This document shows, in pieces, positions 24,675 through 32,497 of a DNA stretch of 39,328 nt. The notes under the pieces were generated by a model that was not told the DNA's origin, made no database searches, and saw only the letters and a list, made by a program, of their open reading frames with translations. Each line of letters opens with the position of its first letter. Within the stretch, counting starts at the first letter, position 1. The stretch is from Rickettsiales bacterium (GTDB taxonomy: Bacteria > Pseudomonadota > Alphaproteobacteria > Rickettsiales > UBA1997): assembly GCA_947442475.1 (NCBI GenBank), contig CANEVP010000013.1, forward strand, positions 1 to 39,328, written 5' to 3'. The translations under genes and the position numbers were made by a program.

Positions 24675-26525
24675 ATGTCAAAAAAACCAGTCACAAAAAC
24701 AAAATCGAAAACCGCTGACAAAAAAATCACGATTCAAATTGATCCCAAAAAAGACGACAAATTAAGCAATTTCGGCAAAGCGGTTTTGAAAGATCGTTAC
24801 TTAATGCCCGGCGAATCGCCGCAAGATTTATTCGCTCGTGTTGCGTGCTTTTACGCTGACGACCAAGTGCACGCCAGCCGCCTTTACGAGTACATTTCTA
24901 ATTTGTGGTTCATGCCCGCAACGCCGATTTTGAGCAATGGCGGCACTGATCGTGGTTTGCCGATTTCTTGTTTCTTAAATGAATCTTCCGACTCGCTTGG
25001 CGGCATTGTCAGCTTGTGGAATGAAAACGTCTGGCTTGCTTCAAAAGGTGGCGGCATTGGCAGCTATTGGGGCAATTTGCGCTCAATTGGTGAAGGTGTT
25101 CACGGCAATGGCAAAACTTCAGGGATCATTCCATTCATTAAAGTAATGGATTCACAAACTTTGGCAATTTCACAAGGCAGCCTAAGACGCGGATCTGCGG
25201 CTGTTTACTTGCCAATCAACCACCCAGAAATTGAAGAATTTATTGACGTGCGTCGCCCTAACGGTGGCGATCCGAATCGTCGCTCACTGAACTTGCACCA
25301 CGGAATTGCCGTGACTGACGAATTCATGCGCGCGGTTGAAAAAGACGGCGATTTCGAATTAAAAAGCCCTTACACTGGAAAAACCCTTGAAGTAGTAAAG
25401 GCACGTGCTTTGTGGATTAAACTTTTAACCACTCGCGTTGAAACTGGCGAGCCTTACATTTTGTTCATTGACGCGGTAAATAAAGCGATCCCTGAGCATC
25501 ACAAAACTTTGGGTTTGAAAGTTAAAACCTCAAATCTGTGCAGCGAAATCACACTTCCAACTGGCATTGACCATTTAGGAAAAGACCGCACAGCAGTGTG
25601 CTGTTTGTCTTCATTTAATTTAGAATTTTACGACGAGTGGAAAGACAATCCGCAAATCGTTGAGGATGTAATGCGCTTCCTCGACAATGTCTTGCAAGAT
25701 TTCATCGATAAAGCACCAGAAGTGATGCAAAAGGCCAAATATTCTGCAATGCGTGAACGCAGTGTTGGCCTTGGCGTGATGGGCTTTCACTCATTTTTAC
25801 AAAGCAAAAATGTGCCGCTTGAATCAGCAATGAGCAAAGTTTGGAACAAGAAAATTTTTCAACATATCAAGCTTGGCGTTGACGCTGCGTCAAAACTTTT
25901 AGCTAAAGAAAGAGGCGCTTGTTTGGATGCCGCAGAATGCGGTGTTGACGAAAGATTTTCTAACAAAATGGCAATTGCCCCAACCGCTTCAATTTCAATT
26001 ATTGCCAATAATTCTTCACCAGGAATTGAGCCATTTGCGGCTAACGCTTTCACCCAAAAAACGCTTACCGGGTCTTTTAGCGTGAGAAATAAAAACTTGG
26101 TAAAATTGCTCGAAAGCAAAGGCAAAAACTCGGAAGATATTTGGTCGTCAATCACGATTACTGAAGGCTCAGTGCAGCATTTAGATTTCTTAGACGAACA
26201 TGAAAAGTTGGTGTTTAAAACAGCTCAAGAAATTGACCAAAGATGGATGATTGATTTATCAGCTGAGCGCCAAGATTACATTTGCCAAGCCCAAAGCTTG
26301 AATGTGTTTTTACCAGGTGACGTGTCGAAAAAAGAATTGCATGAGGTTCATTTCAGAGCTTGGCAAAAAGGCTTAAAAAGCCTTTACTATTGCCGCTCAA
26401 CTTCGGTTCAACGCGCTGACAAAGTTTCGACTAAATCAGAAAGCCACGCACTTTTTTCTAAAGGAGCTCCTGAAGAATTAAAAGTTGAGCAAAATAAATA
26501 TGACGAGTGTTTGGCTTGTCAGTAG
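24675..26525 (+). CDS. nrdA: Class I ribonucleoside-diphosphate reductase, alpha subunit
   Basis: A 616-residue RNR large subunit. The N-terminus is a short Lys/Thr-rich tail with no recognisable ATP-cone, so overall dATP inhibition of the usual type may be absent. The catalytic domain shows PATPILSNGGTDRGLPISCF with Cys99 as the first redox cysteine, TSNLCSEITLP (radical cysteine with Asn and Glu), and the tail YDECLACQ with the CxxC pair that relays electrons. It reduces ribonucleotides to deoxyribonucleotides and needs a beta subunit (NrdB), which is not adjacent. I start at ATG 24675, since an upstream TTG start would place the frame across two NrdR-type boxes. Confidence 0.92.
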   Translation: MSKKPVTKTKSKTADKKITIQIDPKKDDKLSNFGKAVLKDRYLMPGESPQDLFARVACFYADDQVHASRLYEYISNLWFMPATPILSNGGTDRGLPISCFLNESSDSLGGIVSLWNENVWLASKGGGIGSYWGNLRSIGEGVHGNGKTSGIIPFIKVMDSQTLAISQGSLRRGSAAVYLPINHPEIEEFIDVRRPNGGDPNRRSLNLHHGIAVTDEFMRAVEKDGDFELKSPYTGKTLEVVKARALWIKLLTTRVETGEPYILFIDAVNKAIPEHHKTLGLKVKTSNLCSEITLPTGIDHLGKDRTAVCCLSSFNLEFYDEWKDNPQIVEDVMRFLDNVLQDFIDKAPEVMQKAKYSAMRERSVGLGVMGFHSFLQSKNVPLESAMSKVWNKKIFQHIKLGVDAASKLLAKERGACLDAAECGVDERFSNKMAIAPTASISIIANNSSPGIEPFAANAFTQKTLTGSFSVRNKNLVKLLESKGKNSEDIWSSITITEGSVQHLDFLDEHEKLVFKTAQEIDQRWMIDLSAERQDYICQAQSLNVFLPGDVSKKELHEVHFRAWQKGLKSLYYCRSTSVQRADKVSTKSESHALFSKGAPEELKVEQNKYDECLACQ

Positions 26526-26530
26526 GTTAA

Positions 26531-26581
26531 TTCACATCGTCATCCTCGATTTATTTCACAAATCAAGGATGACGATGTGAA
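26531..26581. repeat. Palindrome after nrdA
   Basis: 22-nt arms (26531-26552 and 26560-26581) with one mismatch and a 7-nt loop: ttcacatcgtcatcctcgat and its inverse. It lies 5 nt after the nrdA stop. It shares gtcatcct with repeat copy A but lacks the gagcttgtcgaag core, so it is either a truncated or different element, or an nrdA terminator without a T-run. Confidence 0.75.
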
Positions 26582-26610
26582 GGAATATTTGCCACACAAC
26601 AAATCCCGTG

Positions 26611-26638
26611 TTGCAATTTCAAAACCCACCAATAAGTT
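26611..26638 (+). promoter_or_regulatory. Possible promoter of tRNA-Glu
   Basis: TTGCAA (26611-26616), 16-nt spacer, TAAGTT (26633-26638), then gcgccgc as a GC-rich discriminator. The layout matches that before tRNA-Ile. It lies 58 nt before the tRNA. Confidence 0.4.
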
Positions 26639-26696
26639 GCGCCGCTCGTTTTTTAAGTCTGGTCAAATCAAGAAATTTTTGTAAAAAAACACTCTT

Positions 26697-26771
26697 GGCC
26701 CCATCGTCTAACGGTTAGGACACCACCCTTTCACGGTGGTAATACGGGTTCGAATCCCGTTGGGGTCACCA
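26697..26771 (+). tRNA. tRNA-Glu (anticodon TTC)
   Basis: A 75-nt cloverleaf with encoded CCA. The acceptor ggcccca pairs with tggggtc; the anticodon arm ccacc-ctTTCac-ggtgg has anticodon TTC. The T-arm cgggttcgaatcccg is standard. The following GtrA gene starts 21 nt downstream, so it may be co-transcribed with the tRNA. Confidence 0.96.
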
Positions 26772-26791
26772 TCTTTTCGCATCACACAAAA

Positions 26792-27202
26792 ATGATTCAT
26801 TTTTTAAAAATAAAAAATTGGATCAAGCAGCAGCATCTCTCAAAACAAATCTCACTTTTTTTACTAGTTGGCTCTTTCTCAACACTGATTAGCTACACCA
26901 CCTTCTTCTTCACTTTGCGCTTTTTTGGCATGCATTATTTGCTGGCAAATATTTGCGGATTTATCACCAGCATTAGTTTTAATTATTATTGCAATAGGCG
27001 CTGGACCTTCGACTCTCATGACTCAAAACATTTCTTAAGATATTTTTCCTTCTACCTTTTTTCACTCGCACTTTCCAGCATTTTACTAAAAATCTTCGTC
27101 GAATATTGCGGCATAATTCCAGAGATCGCCAATATCATTACGATTGCGCTGGTTACTTGTGTGAATTTTTTGGGTGTGAAGTTTTTGGTTTTTAAGAAGT
27201 AG
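26792..27202 (+). CDS. GtrA-family membrane protein
   Basis: A 136-residue small membrane protein with four predicted helices and the GtrA pattern: FLLVGSFSTLISYTTFF in the first helix, ANICGFITSISFNYYCNRRW between the second helix and loop, and NFLGVKFLVFKK at the end. GtrA proteins are thought to help move polyprenyl-phosphate-linked sugars across the inner membrane or to support glycosyltransferases. No glycosyltransferase lies nearby. It ends convergent with comEC, with a palindromic repeat between the two. Confidence 0.88.
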   Translation: MIHFLKIKNWIKQQHLSKQISLFLLVGSFSTLISYTTFFFTLRFFGMHYLLANICGFITSISFNYYCNRRWTFDSHDSKHFLRYFSFYLFSLALSSILLKIFVEYCGIIPEIANIITIALVTCVNFLGVKFLVFKK

Positions 27203-27229
27203 TTTCACCCCGCCACCATCATCCACCCA

Positions 27230-27310
27230 CGATGTCATGCTGAGCCTGTCGAAGCATGATTCTAGGCACCGAGACCTGAATCATGCTTCGACAGGCTCAG
27301 CATGACATCG
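27230..27310. repeat. Palindromic repeat, gagc-tgtcgaag family, copy D
   Basis: Perfect 33-nt inverted arms (27230-27262 and 27278-27310) around a 15-nt loop. The arm variant is catgctgagcctgtcgaagc: again both arms differ from the other copies at the same paired positions. It lies between the convergent GtrA and comEC genes, 2 nt from the comEC stop, so it may end transcription in both directions. Confidence 0.92.
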
Positions 27311-27312
27311 AG

Positions 27313-29832
27313 TTAATAAGTAGTTTTAAGAATAATCTCCCCGCCATCCAAATAAAAAAACTGCCCGCCCTTTTTGTAAAAATCCGCATTATCAATTTTA
27401 ATCTTATCCGCCGCGATGCAGTCTGGCACCTGATATTTCGCAGTTAAATTTACAATCACGTCAAAATCATTTTGGCAAATTTCGGCAATTTTATTGCGCG
27501 CGGTTAGCACTAAAAACTTCTGATTTTTTTCAATGACGCATTTGGTTTCGTCGCAATAATTTAGAGATTTAAACTCCACCTCACCCATCTTATCCATCCA
27601 TAACTGACGCTTCTTCGAAGGCTTTAGATCTTTAGAAAAAGTTAAGCCATTTTCATCATTAATCGCAAAGAATTTTTGTTTACCGTCAAATAAAATATCT
27701 GGCTTTTTTGCTAAAAAAATCGTCGCAAAAGAAAGTGAAAAAATTGCCATTCCTACAAAACGCAAATTGCTTTTGGTTAAACAAATTAAAAGCAAACCGA
27801 CAATTGCAATAAAGAGCCCAAGGCTTGAAAGCTGAGGACTTGCAAGATGCGAGTAATTTAAATTGCTGACAAAAATTGCAATTTTTTCAATTAGAAAAAT
27901 TCCTTTTTCCATCGTAAGCAGTGGCAGTTTTTCCAATCCAACTGGCATTAAAAATAACGCCAAAAAACCCAACGGCATTACCAAAAAACTAGTTAAAGGA
28001 ATTGCCAAAATATTTGCCACGAAGCCAAGCAGAGTCACGTTTTGAAACGAGTGCATTAAAAACGGCGTGGTGGCAATTTGCACTAAAATCGAGAGCAAAA
28101 TAATGTCGAAAAAATAGCGAAAAAAGCGGCGAAAGAAATTGGGATTGCGACTGGTTTTTCTGTAATCGTAGAAAACTCCCAGAACTAGAATTGCGGCAAA
28201 AGAAAGTTGAAAACTAACATTAAAAACCGCGTAAGGATTAAACAAAATCAAACTCAAAACCGCCGTCATTACAGCGCGGCGCGAGTTGATTTTTTCGCCA
28301 ACAAAAAGCGCAATAAAAACCAAGAGCACCATTAAAAATGCCCGCTGCGCCGGAATTGGTGAGGCGGCGATTTTTAGGTAAAAATAAGTGCCAAAAATTG
28401 CAGCGATTGCAGCGATTTTTTTGAGGTCAAAATGGAGAGTTAAATATTGGCTGCGCGATAAAAGAAAGCGGGCGCAGATAAAGCAAATCGCACTTGCAAG
28501 CGATAGGTGAAAACCAGAAATAGAGAGCAAATGCGCCAGACCGGAATTGCGAATTTGCGCCATTAAATCTGCCGAAATTTGATTTTGATCGCCGATTAAA
28601 AATGCTAAAACAATTGCTGACGCATCACCCGAAAGTGTTTGCAAAATTTTGCCGCGGATTTTTTCACGCAAATCTAAAAACCACGTCTCAAGGCTTGAGA
28701 TTTGCGCCTTCTTGATGATTTGCGCTTCACCTAAAGCAAATCCAAATGCGCCAATTTTTTTGAAATTAGCGTCCAAAGCAAAATCAAAATCATCAGGAAA
28801 TTCTCGCGCTTTTGGCGGCTGCAACATGGCACGAATTGCTATTAAGTCGTTAACTTCTAGCTGCTCAAAATTTTTAATAACATTGATTGAAATTTTTTGC
28901 GGTGCTTGCGGAAATCGTTGACGCCCTTGTCTTTGCAGCCATTTAATATTTTGATAATTTTTGGAATAATCTAAAAATTTACGGTCAATTTCTTGGTATC
29001 CCGCGAGATTTAGGAAATTTTTTTGAATGGTTTTTTGACTGATTTGCTTCTTCTTTTTCGGCTTTTTCTTTTTAGGTTTTTTTACTTTTTCTTTTTTTTC
29101 TTTAGGTTTTTTGACGCGTAGTTTTCTAGGTTTTTTGGGTTTGACGATTTCTTCTGCAGACACAACCACAGGCTCTTGATTAGCTATTTGAACTTGGTCA
29201 TTTGCTGCAACTTCGCCTGTTATTTCAGGTTCTGCACTTGCCATGGACCCCGTCGTTCGACGGGGTGACAAACTTAAACTATCGCTCGGTGTCGAACTCT
29301 CCCTCGGTGTCAACCCGTCTTCATGACGGGGTCCAGTTGTCTTTTTCGATTTGGCTTTTTTTGGCTTTTTTATTTTTTTCTTCGGCTTTTTTTTCTTCGG
29401 CTTTTTTTTCTTCGGCTTTTTTTTCTTCTCGGCAACTTTCTTCTCAGCAAATTTCGCTTTGTACATCACGGGACGCGAGATCACTAAATTCAAACCCGCA
29501 GCACCACTTTGCGGATTGTAGAATTTCTTTACTGATTCGATTTTTCCAACTGCGTCAACGTAAACTTTTCCGGTGATTTTGGTGTGGGAGAGAAAAATTT
29601 TTTGGTATGAATAAGTGTAAAAGCTGCCGAGTAAAAATAGAGCGCAGGCTAGAAAAATCAGGGATCGATAAGAGGTGCGACTTAAAAAATAAAAAACTGC
29701 GGCGGCAAAAAATAGCGCAGCAAAAATTTGGAAGTTGGCGAGGAAGTTATCTTCAAATAAAATATAGAAGGCAGCGCCGAGACCAAATAATACTGGGATC
29801 CAGAGGTGGAGGTCGTCTTTTTCTAGGTGCAT
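27313..29832 (-). CDS. comEC: ComEC/Rec2 DNA uptake channel, with Lys-rich and palindromic insertion
   Basis: An 839-residue inner-membrane protein. Membrane helices at the N-terminus (about residues 10-75) precede an OB-like DUF4131 region. The competence domain, about 360-630, has the signature IVLAFLIGDQNQ and NSGLAHLLSISGFHLSLASA. It forms the channel through which single-stranded DNA enters the cytoplasm. The C-terminal part does not show a clear metallo-beta-lactamase motif. Between about residues 130 and 265 the DUF4131 region is expanded by Lys/Pro-rich tracts of the type KKKKPKKKKPKKK, coded by 15-nt tandem repeats, plus residues about 166-197 that are encoded by a palindromic repeat (29244-29335). 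The reading frame stays open throughout, so the protein is probably made. Confidence 0.88.
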   Translation of the reverse strand: MHLEKDDLHLWIPVLFGLGAAFYILFEDNFLANFQIFAALFFAAAVFYFLSRTSYRSLIFLACALFLLGSFYTYSYQKIFLSHTKITGKVYVDAVGKIESVKKFYNPQSGAAGLNLVISRPVMYKAKFAEKKVAEKKKKPKKKKPKKKKPKKKIKKPKKAKSKKTTGPRHEDGLTPRESSTPSDSLSLSPRRTTGSMASAEPEITGEVAANDQVQIANQEPVVVSAEEIVKPKKPRKLRVKKPKEKKEKVKKPKKKKPKKKKQISQKTIQKNFLNLAGYQEIDRKFLDYSKNYQNIKWLQRQGRQRFPQAPQKISINVIKNFEQLEVNDLIAIRAMLQPPKAREFPDDFDFALDANFKKIGAFGFALGEAQIIKKAQISSLETWFLDLREKIRGKILQTLSGDASAIVLAFLIGDQNQISADLMAQIRNSGLAHLLSISGFHLSLASAICFICARFLLSRSQYLTLHFDLKKIAAIAAIFGTYFYLKIAASPIPAQRAFLMVLLVFIALFVGEKINSRRAVMTAVLSLILFNPYAVFNVSFQLSFAAILVLGVFYDYRKTSRNPNFFRRFFRYFFDIILLSILVQIATTPFLMHSFQNVTLLGFVANILAIPLTSFLVMPLGFLALFLMPVGLEKLPLLTMEKGIFLIEKIAIFVSNLNYSHLASPQLSSLGLFIAIVGLLLICLTKSNLRFVGMAIFSLSFATIFLAKKPDILFDGKQKFFAINDENGLTFSKDLKPSKKRQLWMDKMGEVEFKSLNYCDETKCVIEKNQKFLVLTARNKIAEICQNDFDVIVNLTAKYQVPDCIAADKIKIDNADFYKKGGQFFYLDGGEIILKTTY
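29244..29335. repeat. Palindromic repeat, ccccgtcatgaag family, inserted inside comEC
   Basis: Inverted arms 29244-29270 and 29308-29335 (tggaccccgtcgttcgacgg and its partner region containing ttcatgacggggtcca) flank a short AT/CT-rich centre. The left arm also holds a short internal hairpin (ccccgtcg-tt-cgacgggg, wholly self-paired). It is related to the intergenic copy at 2164-2259. It lies in the coding frame of comEC and is read as about 31 residues beginning GPRHEDGLTPRESS. Confidence 0.85.
29371..29427. repeat. 15-nt tandem repeats in comEC
   Basis: About four consecutive copies of a 15-nt unit close to cttcggctttttttt, which on the coding strand reads KKKPK over and over. Such a tract is prone to slippage in multiples of 15 nt without losing the frame. 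It directly precedes (in coding sense) the palindromic insertion, and a second Lys-rich tract follows it at about 29035-29105. Confidence 0.75.
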
Positions 29833-29887
29833 TTTGGGTTTCTTGATGTGGTGAGTTTCAAGGGTTATTTGCGAATTTAGGTCTAAA

Positions 29888-30571
29888 TCAATACCACAAA
29901 TTCGTCTTAAAATTTTTAGTAATAAATTCTTTGTGTTTTTCTAAATCCGCTTCCGACACTGGGAAATCGCGCTTTGGTATAGTTTTTCTTGCAAATGCTT
30001 CCACAATTTTTTCTTCCGATTTTTCCTCTTTTTTCCCACTATCAAAAGCCATTCCCGATTGCGCACCACCCATCAATTCAACGTAAACATCGCAAAGCAG
30101 TTCAGTGTCTAAAAGAGCTCCGTGCTTGGTTCGGTGAGAAATATCAATGTTAAATCTTTTGCAAAGTGCGTCGAGGGAGGCCGGAGATCCGGGAAATTTT
30201 TTGCGGGCCAGAGACAGAGAATCAATCACGTTAGAAGCATCAATTGCTTCCAAACCAATGGCGCGCAACTCGTGATTTAAAAACTTCATATCGAATGAAG
30301 CATTGTGAATCACCAGCTTGCCGCCTTTGATGAAGTCTAAAAATTTCTGTGCGATGTGGTCAAAAATTGGTTTATCTTGCAGTGATTCGGTAGAAATTCC
30401 GTGAATACGAAATGCCTCTTGCGGCACCTCACGCCTAGGGTTGATGTAGGTGTGAAATACCTCGCCGGTTCTGATTTTATCAATCATTTCGATGCAGGCA
30501 ATCTCGATAATTTTGTGACCGTCTTTAGGGTCGAGGCCAGTAGTTTCGGTGTCTAAGCAGATTTCACGCAT
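29888..30571 (-). CDS. dnaQ: DNA polymerase III epsilon subunit (proofreading 3'-5' exonuclease)
   Basis: A 227-residue DEDDh exonuclease. ExoI is CLDTETTGLDP (Asp7, Glu9), ExoII is HNASFDMKFLNHEL, and ExoIII is HRTKHGALLDTELLCDVYVEL with His and Asp. The C-terminus (about 175-227) is charged and would hold the region that binds the polymerase alpha subunit. It proofreads replication errors. It is the last gene of a tight unit: its start overlaps the lpxA stop by 1 nt. Confidence 0.94.
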   Translation of the reverse strand: MREICLDTETTGLDPKDGHKIIEIACIEMIDKIRTGEVFHTYINPRREVPQEAFRIHGISTESLQDKPIFDHIAQKFLDFIKGGKLVIHNASFDMKFLNHELRAIGLEAIDASNVIDSLSLARKKFPGSPASLDALCKRFNIDISHRTKHGALLDTELLCDVYVELMGGAQSGMAFDSGKKEEKSEEKIVEAFARKTIPKRDFPVSEADLEKHKEFITKNFKTNLWY

Positions 30572-31383
30572 TAGTCATTTCCTGAAATTACACCATCTTT
30601 TGGCTGGCAGAAAGATCTGGCCGATTCTGATTTTACGAAAGCTGCAACTTCTTGAACCACAGGGCTTTCAAACTCTTTTGCTAAATCTTCAACTCGCGCT
30701 GAAAAGCCGTTATTTTTTTCGGAAAAAAGTTTTTTGAAAAAGTTGCGTAAGGCGTGAATATCGTCGCGCGCAATATTGCGGCGTTTCATGCCAACAAGGT
30801 TTAAGCCAGCCAAAGACGCGCGCTCACCCATGACTAAACCATTTGGAATCACGTCATGTTCAACGCCCGACATGCCACCAATCATGGCGCCCGCGCCAAT
30901 TCTGGCAAATTGGTGAATTGCTGAAAGTCCGCCAATTACAACATAATCACCAACTTGCACGTGGCCAGCAAGCGTGGCGTTATTTGCTAAAATTACATGA
31001 TCACCAATTACGCAGTCGTGAGCGATGTGCGAGCCAACCATGAACAAACAATTGCTGCCAATTTTAGTAACCATGGCGCCATCTTGGGTGCCTAGATGGA
31101 TTGTCACATGTTCGCGAATTTTGTTATTATCGCCAATTATTACTTTTGATTTTTCACCTTTAAACTTTAGATCTTGAGGCTCCAAGCCAATTGCAGCGAA
31201 GGGGAAAATTACGTTATTTTTGCCAATTTGTGTGTCGCCCTCGATCACCACATGAGATTTTAAAATGGTACCTTCACCAATTTTTATCTCATCGCCAATC
31301 ACGCAAAACGGCCCCACTTCTACATTTACGCCAAGCTGCGCTTTTGCGCTGACGATGGCTGTTGGGTGAATTTTTTGAGTCAT
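30571..31383 (-). CDS. lpxA: UDP-N-acetylglucosamine acyltransferase
   Basis: A 270-residue left-handed beta-helix acyltransferase with many hexapeptide repeats (VGPFCVIGDEIKIGEGTIL, then HIAHDCVIGDHVILANNATL) and the LpxA-specific GGLSAIHQFARIGAGAMIGG. The catalytic His is the one in HIAHDC. The helical C-terminal bundle (NIARDDIHALRNFFKKLFSE) is present. It starts lipid A synthesis by moving a 3-hydroxyacyl chain from ACP to UDP-GlcNAc. It overlaps fabZ and dnaQ by 1 nt each. Confidence 0.96.
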   Translation of the reverse strand: MTQKIHPTAIVSAKAQLGVNVEVGPFCVIGDEIKIGEGTILKSHVVIEGDTQIGKNNVIFPFAAIGLEPQDLKFKGEKSKVIIGDNNKIREHVTIHLGTQDGAMVTKIGSNCLFMVGSHIAHDCVIGDHVILANNATLAGHVQVGDYVVIGGLSAIHQFARIGAGAMIGGMSGVEHDVIPNGLVMGERASLAGLNLVGMKRRNIARDDIHALRNFFKKLFSEKNNGFSARVEDLAKEFESPVVQEVAAFVKSESARSFCQPKDGVISGND

Positions 31384-31844
31384 TATTTTTTTTCCTTATC
31401 GAGAATCATTGCCGAAAGTTGAGCCTCTGAAACTTTTTTACCATCAACAATAGCTACAGCTGAAAGCTTCCAAACTGGTCCGCGATTTTGCACTACTTCA
31501 ACGTGAAGCTCTAAAACGTCACCCGGAATAACCGGCTTTCTAAATTTCGCGCCATCAATTGACATGAAATAAACTAGTTTATCTTCGGCACTAAAACCGG
31601 GAGCAGCGGTAACCATCAAGGCCCCAGCTTGCGCCATGGCTTCAATAATTAAAACACCTGGCATAATTGGATGGTCAGGAAAGTGGCCAGTAAAATGCGG
31701 TTCGTTGAAAGTAACATTTTTGATTGCGACGATTTTTTTACCAACTTCAAGAGACGCAACCTTATCCACCAAAAGAAACGGGTAGCGGTGTGGTAGCGAT
31801 TTAAGAATTTTATCAATACCGATGGTTGTTACATTTTCAGTCAT
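31383..31844 (-). CDS. fabZ: 3-hydroxyacyl-ACP dehydratase FabZ
   Basis: A 153-residue hotdog-fold dehydratase. [13 protein letters not shown] and the catalytic block [20 protein letters not shown] (His, and the Glu of EAMAQ) are exact FabZ features. The open frame extends to 31934, but the ATG at 31844 places the protein at family length and the extra 30 residues have no match. FabZ and LpxA compete for the same 3-hydroxyacyl-ACP, and their pairing is common. lpxD, often just before fabZ, is absent. Confidence 0.93.
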   Translation of the reverse strand: MTENVTTIGIDKILKSLPHRYPFLLVDKVASLEVGKKIVAIKNVTFNEPHFTGHFPDHPIMPGVLIIEAMAQAGALMVTAAPGFSAEDKLVYFMSIDGAKFRKPVIPGDVLELHVEVVQNRGPVWKLSAVAIVDGKKVSEAQLSAMILDKEKK

Positions 31845-31969
31845 AATTAAGGTATGTTTGAATTGACGAATGGATTGTAGATTAGCTTGGATATTGGCAG
31901 CGCGGCAGGATATTTTTTGATTGAGAAAAATCAACCAACTAAGTCATTTGGAAGTAGTCCTCATCCTTT

Positions 31970-32497
31970 CTATTTATCTTTGCCTAAAATTTTCTGCGTA
32001 ACTTTTGGATAAGAACCGCGCTCATCAAGCCAAATATCGACGAAAAGACGGGCTAATTTTTGATCAGAGATTTTACCACTAAGCTTGCCGTTGTAAAACA
32101 TTTCAACGCCTTGATTGGGAATGAATAAAGCCACTTTCTCATCACCTTTTTTTACCGAACTAAAAATTTTTTTTAACGCAATTAAATAATCTTCCTTCTC
32201 TTGAGAACTCAAAACATGAATTCGCTCAATTTCATTAATTGATCTTTGTGCTAATTTTTCTTTGGAAAAATTCATATTATAACGAATTTGAACAGCGAAT
32301 TTTTTATCGTAAGAAAATTTTTTTTCCACCGACCACAAAGCAATGTGATAAACTTTTAAACCATAAAAATTCAAATCAGAATCACCAATTAAATAAGATG
32401 GGGCAAGGTTCTGAGAAATTGCTGGCGAAATTTCCGCCGCCTGAACTTGCGCTAAAAAAAATAAGAAAAACAAAAAGCTGTAGGAGATTTTTTTCAT
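31970..32497 (-). CDS. Chalcone-isomerase-like periplasmic protein
   Basis: A 175-residue protein with a cleavable signal peptide (AQVQA before AEISPA). The features YGLKVYHIALWS, YNMNFSKEKLAQRSINE and the C-terminal LFVDIWLDERGSYPKVTQKILG match the bacterial chalcone-isomerase-like domain (fatty-acid-binding fold). Such genes recur next to cyclopropane-fatty-acid-synthase clusters in proteobacteria; the function is unknown. It is the last gene of the lipid-modification operon; its ATG directly abuts the stop of the upstream gene. Confidence 0.8.
   Translation of the reverse strand: MKKISYSFLFFLFFLAQVQAAEISPAISQNLAPSYLIGDSDLNFYGLKVYHIALWSVEKKFSYDKKFAVQIRYNMNFSKEKLAQRSINEIERIHVLSSQEKEDYLIALKKIFSSVKKGDEKVALFIPNQGVEMFYNGKLSGKISDQKLARLFVDIWLDERGSYPKVTQKILGKDK

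Noticed and set aside
13461-27310. Repeats as a CRISPR array
   Set aside because: The copies are single, kilobases apart and palindromic, with no regular spacers and no cas genes.
31845-31934. 30-residue N-terminal extension of FabZ
   Set aside because: No conserved residues; the ATG at 31844 gives the usual FabZ length.
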